A DNA stretch of 14,521 nt, from NCBI GenBank assembly GCA_045601285.1, contig JAZRZJ010000062.1:1-14521 (forward strand). The letters are read 5' to 3'. The stretch comes from F23-B02 sp045601285. Its GTDB lineage: Bacteria; Bacillota; Clostridia; Oscillospirales; Oscillospiraceae. A program made the position numbers and the translations under genes. The number at the start of each line of letters is the position of its first letter. Positions within the stretch are counted from its first letter, which is position 1. Below the pieces are notes generated by a model. That model was not told where the DNA came from. It searched no databases and saw only the letters and a list, made by a program, of their open reading frames with translations. Shown here one piece after another: positions 12,972 through 14,521 of the stretch.

Positions 12972-12987
12972 TTCGGAGGTATAAAGG

Positions 12988-13080
12988 TTGAAACATTGTA
13001 ATTTGAGCACCATACCGAAAAAGGACGCAAAAAACCAGACCATCTCCCGGTGGTCAAAAAAGAACGATGTAAAGATGTAG
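12988..13080 (+). pseudogene. Short TTG-started reading frame after the restriction gene, possibly the stump of a partner gene
   Basis: Sixteen bases after the endonuclease stop is GGAGGT (12975-12980) and, 7 bases on, a TTG that opens 30 codons ending in TAG at 13078-13080. The peptide is polar and lysine-rich (starts MKHCNLSTIPKK) and is not recognised. The good ribosome binding site and operon-like spacing suggest the beginning of a second gene of a restriction-modification pair. The IS110 element lies immediately beyond, so this gene may have been cut by insertion. Equally, part of these bases could be the IS end, making the frame meaningless. The IS boundary cannot be located from this window. 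Confidence 0.3.
13029..13055 (-). terminator. Possible terminator after the IS110 recombinase gene
   Basis: On the minus strand, GACCA-CCGGGAGA-TGGTC (5 pairs) is followed after TGG by six T. It lies 26 bases beyond the recombinase stop codon. The stem is short and separated from the T-run, so this is tentative. Confidence 0.4.
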
Positions 13081-14325
13081 TTATGCAGGATCAGGAGCCG
13101 TCACCAAATAGCCTTGACGCTGAAGGATAAAAACGGCTTCCTCAATGGAAACTTCTCTGTGCGCAGGAGGCAGATCAGATTTGCGATAAAGCTCCGCATT
13201 GTACGGCTCGTTCTTTTTTAGGATGTTGTAGATGGCGGTCAGCAGCATCCGCGCAATAGCAATAATCGCCTTTTTGTGACCACGCCGCTTTTTGAGATTA
13301 AGATAGCGGCTGCGGATTTCAGGAGCTTTCTTACCCTTGATGGCAGCAAGAGCGCACTGCACAAGCAACGGCTTGATGTAGGCTCCGGCTTTTCCGATTC
13401 TGGTGGTTTTCTTCTTTCCGGCGCTTTCGTTGTTCTGCGGCGTAAGACCGGCCCAGGAGCAAAGATGCTTGGAGGTCGGGAACACGGACATATCCACTCC
13501 GATTTCAGAAATGATACCAATAGCAGAAAAGGATTGGATACCCGGCACCGTCATAACAAGGTTGAGTTGCGGAAGATACTTCTCCGCAACGGAAAGGATC
13601 AGTGAATCCAGATTGGCTTTGCAGAGGTCAAGACCATTCATGTGCGAGCGTATAATGCGGAGCTTTTCAGCCTGTTCGGGGCAAATCTCACCGTCCACGG
13701 CTGCAAGGACTTGCTCATCAGTAGCCTTCATGCGTTTGGTTCGGAAGCCGGAAACATCCGTAATCTTTTCCGTCGGCTTTTCCAGAAGGCATGTCGTAAT
13801 AGCGGTAGCCGCTTTGCCGAAGACATCGGTAAATACGTCGTCCAGTTTGATGTTGGAGACGGTGAGGCAGTTTTGTGCACGGTTCTTCTCACCTGTGGTG
13901 AAATTCGTGAGCTTCCAGCGGTAGCGCATCAGGTCACGAAGCTGGCGGATATCTGCCGGAGGGATAAAGCTGCCGGACACAAGGTTATGCTTGAAGATGT
14001 CGGCGATCCATTTGGCATCCTTCTTGTCGGTTTTCTTCCCGCGAATTGCTTTGACGTATTTCGGGTGAGCCAGAACGATTTTGCAGGTAGACTCCAGAAT
14101 GTTGTAGATAGGAATCCAATACTTTCCGGTAGATTCCATACAGACATCCTTGCAGTCATTTTCGGCAAGCCACTGTGCGCACAAACGCAGGTCGCCGGTA
14201 AAGGTAGAAAAGCGTTTGCTTTTGTAAGAAGTAACGCCTTGCTGATTTGTGGAAGCGATACAGGCAACGAGAAAGTCCTTGTGGACATCCATTCCACAGC
14301 AGATAGGGTAAACGATTTTGAGCAT
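13081..14325 (-). CDS. IS110-family transposase (DEDD recombinase)
   Basis: 414 residues, full length for the family. The N-terminal RuvC-like DEDD domain shows CCGMDVHKD (D13), CMESTGKYW (E64) and KKTDKKDAKW (D100, D103). A helical linker follows. The C-terminal Transposase_20 (IS116/IS110/IS902) domain shows VPGIQSFSAIGIISEIG (260-276), FPTSKHLCSWAGLTP (282-296) and NNESAGKKK with S301 as the likely nucleophilic serine. IS110 recombinases act with both a RuvC-type and a serine active site and choose donor and target DNA through a bridge RNA. The ATG at 14325 has GAGGGG 7 bases upstream. All expected residues are present and the frame is intact, so the enzyme is probably functional. It is transcribed toward the restriction gene. 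The leader upstream is the expected place of the bridge RNA. Confidence 0.95.
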   Translation of the reverse strand: MLKIVYPICCGMDVHKDFLVACIASTNQQGVTSYKSKRFSTFTGDLRLCAQWLAENDCKDVCMESTGKYWIPIYNILESTCKIVLAHPKYVKAIRGKKTDKKDAKWIADIFKHNLVSGSFIPPADIRQLRDLMRYRWKLTNFTTGEKNRAQNCLTVSNIKLDDVFTDVFGKAATAITTCLLEKPTEKITDVSGFRTKRMKATDEQVLAAVDGEICPEQAEKLRIIRSHMNGLDLCKANLDSLILSVAEKYLPQLNLVMTVPGIQSFSAIGIISEIGVDMSVFPTSKHLCSWAGLTPQNNESAGKKKTTRIGKAGAYIKPLLVQCALAAIKGKKAPEIRSRYLNLKKRRGHKKAIIAIARMLLTAIYNILKKNEPYNAELYRKSDLPPAHREVSIEEAVFILQRQGYLVTAPDPA

Positions 14326-14333
14326 AACACATC

Positions 14334-14356
14334 CCCTCGAAAAAACTATTTGAGGG
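14334..14356 (-). promoter_or_regulatory. Hairpin over the transposase ribosome binding site
   Basis: On the minus strand, CCCTC (14356-14352) pairs perfectly with GAGGG (14338-14334), with a 13-base loop. GAGGGG is the Shine-Dalgarno sequence of the transposase, so the hairpin would hide it and lower translation, a common form of self-restraint in insertion sequences. Confidence 0.5.
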
Positions 14357-14521
14357 AAACAGGCAGGGACTGGATGCTCACTGAAAGATTGAAGTAGTCC
14401 GTCTCTCCAAAGATAAGGTTACAGGGTTCATTGCCCTACTTATTTGTGCTTGAAAGAGCATCCGGCACCCATAACGATTCAGTCCAACACAAGGCTGAGC
14501 CTACTTACCTCCACGTGCTCT
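14357..14521 (-). ncRNA. Candidate bridge RNA region of the IS110 element (incomplete)
   Basis: The region upstream of the recombinase start has no reading frame of note but is rich in complementary segments on the minus strand. An 8-bp stem GGATGCTC / GAGCATCC (14463-14456 with 14379-14372) encloses about 75 bases. Inside is AAGTAG / CTACTT (14441-14436 with 14397-14392) and a small GGG/CCC hairpin that partly competes with it (14436-14424). Outside is TCAG-CC / GG-A-CTGA (14498-14479). Position and nested stems with internal loops agree with the bridge RNAs of IS110 elements such as IS621. The target and donor loops cannot be assigned without the element ends. Confidence 0.6.

Larger units (their letters stand above)
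13081..14521 (-). mobile_element. IS110-family insertion sequence, right part cut by the window edge
   Basis: The element is defined by its recombinase gene and the non-coding leader upstream of it (14326 onward). IS110 elements usually lack terminal inverted repeats, so the ends cannot be called by eye. The end beyond the recombinase stop should lie within about 90 bases left of 13081; the opposite end is beyond 14521. The lower coordinate given is the recombinase stop codon and not a mapped boundary. The leader lies before the gene, which is the layout of the IS110 subgroup, not IS1111. Confidence 0.85.

Overview
The window looks like a chromosomal segment from a Gram-positive anaerobe of the class Clostridia, plausibly the Oscillospirales/Ruminococcaceae. 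The evidence is strong GGAGG ribosome binding sites, textbook TTGACA/TATAAT promoters, a SAM-I (S-box) riboswitch on metK, a PyrR gene with a transcriptional attenuator, moderate GC in the core genes, and protein sequences of clostridial type. The genus cannot be read from the sequence.

Left part (1-5255, minus strand). A tRNA-Gln(CUG) is cut by the window edge and has its own promoter. Next comes a pyrimidine salvage operon, pyrR then uraA, behind a promoter and a leader that folds into mutually exclusive terminator and antiterminator structures. Upstream of it is a three-gene operon, metK - DUF1643 protein - nitrilase-family amidase. A perfect promoter and a SAM-I riboswitch drive it, and its genes are joined by 1-4 base overlaps. 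The nitrilase fits an omega-amidase acting in methionine salvage.

Centre (5283-11419, plus strand). A six-gene shikimate operon carries every step from PEP plus erythrose-4-phosphate to chorismate, plus one step beyond: aroF, aroB, aroA, aroC fused to a chorismate mutase domain, aroE fused to aroK, and aroQ. The genes abut or overlap, so this is one translationally coupled transcript. An 11-base motif, TTATGTHAACY, occurs 12 times in metK and these aro genes. It lies in different reading frames, almost always on the coding strand, and is absent from the rest of the window. I cannot attribute it to any known element, and it is the most unusual signal here.

Right part (11438-14521). A tRNA-Ser(UGA) with its own promoter and terminator marks the change from core to accessory DNA. 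After it come a second terminator, a gene-free stretch with four GTTTGCTTT repeats about 20 bases apart, and a solitary probable PD-(D/E)XK restriction endonuclease. The gene expected after it is reduced to a short TTG-started reading frame. An IS110-family insertion sequence on the minus strand follows and runs off the right edge. The non-coding leader upstream of its recombinase is rich in complementary segments and sits where IS110 elements encode their bridge RNA.
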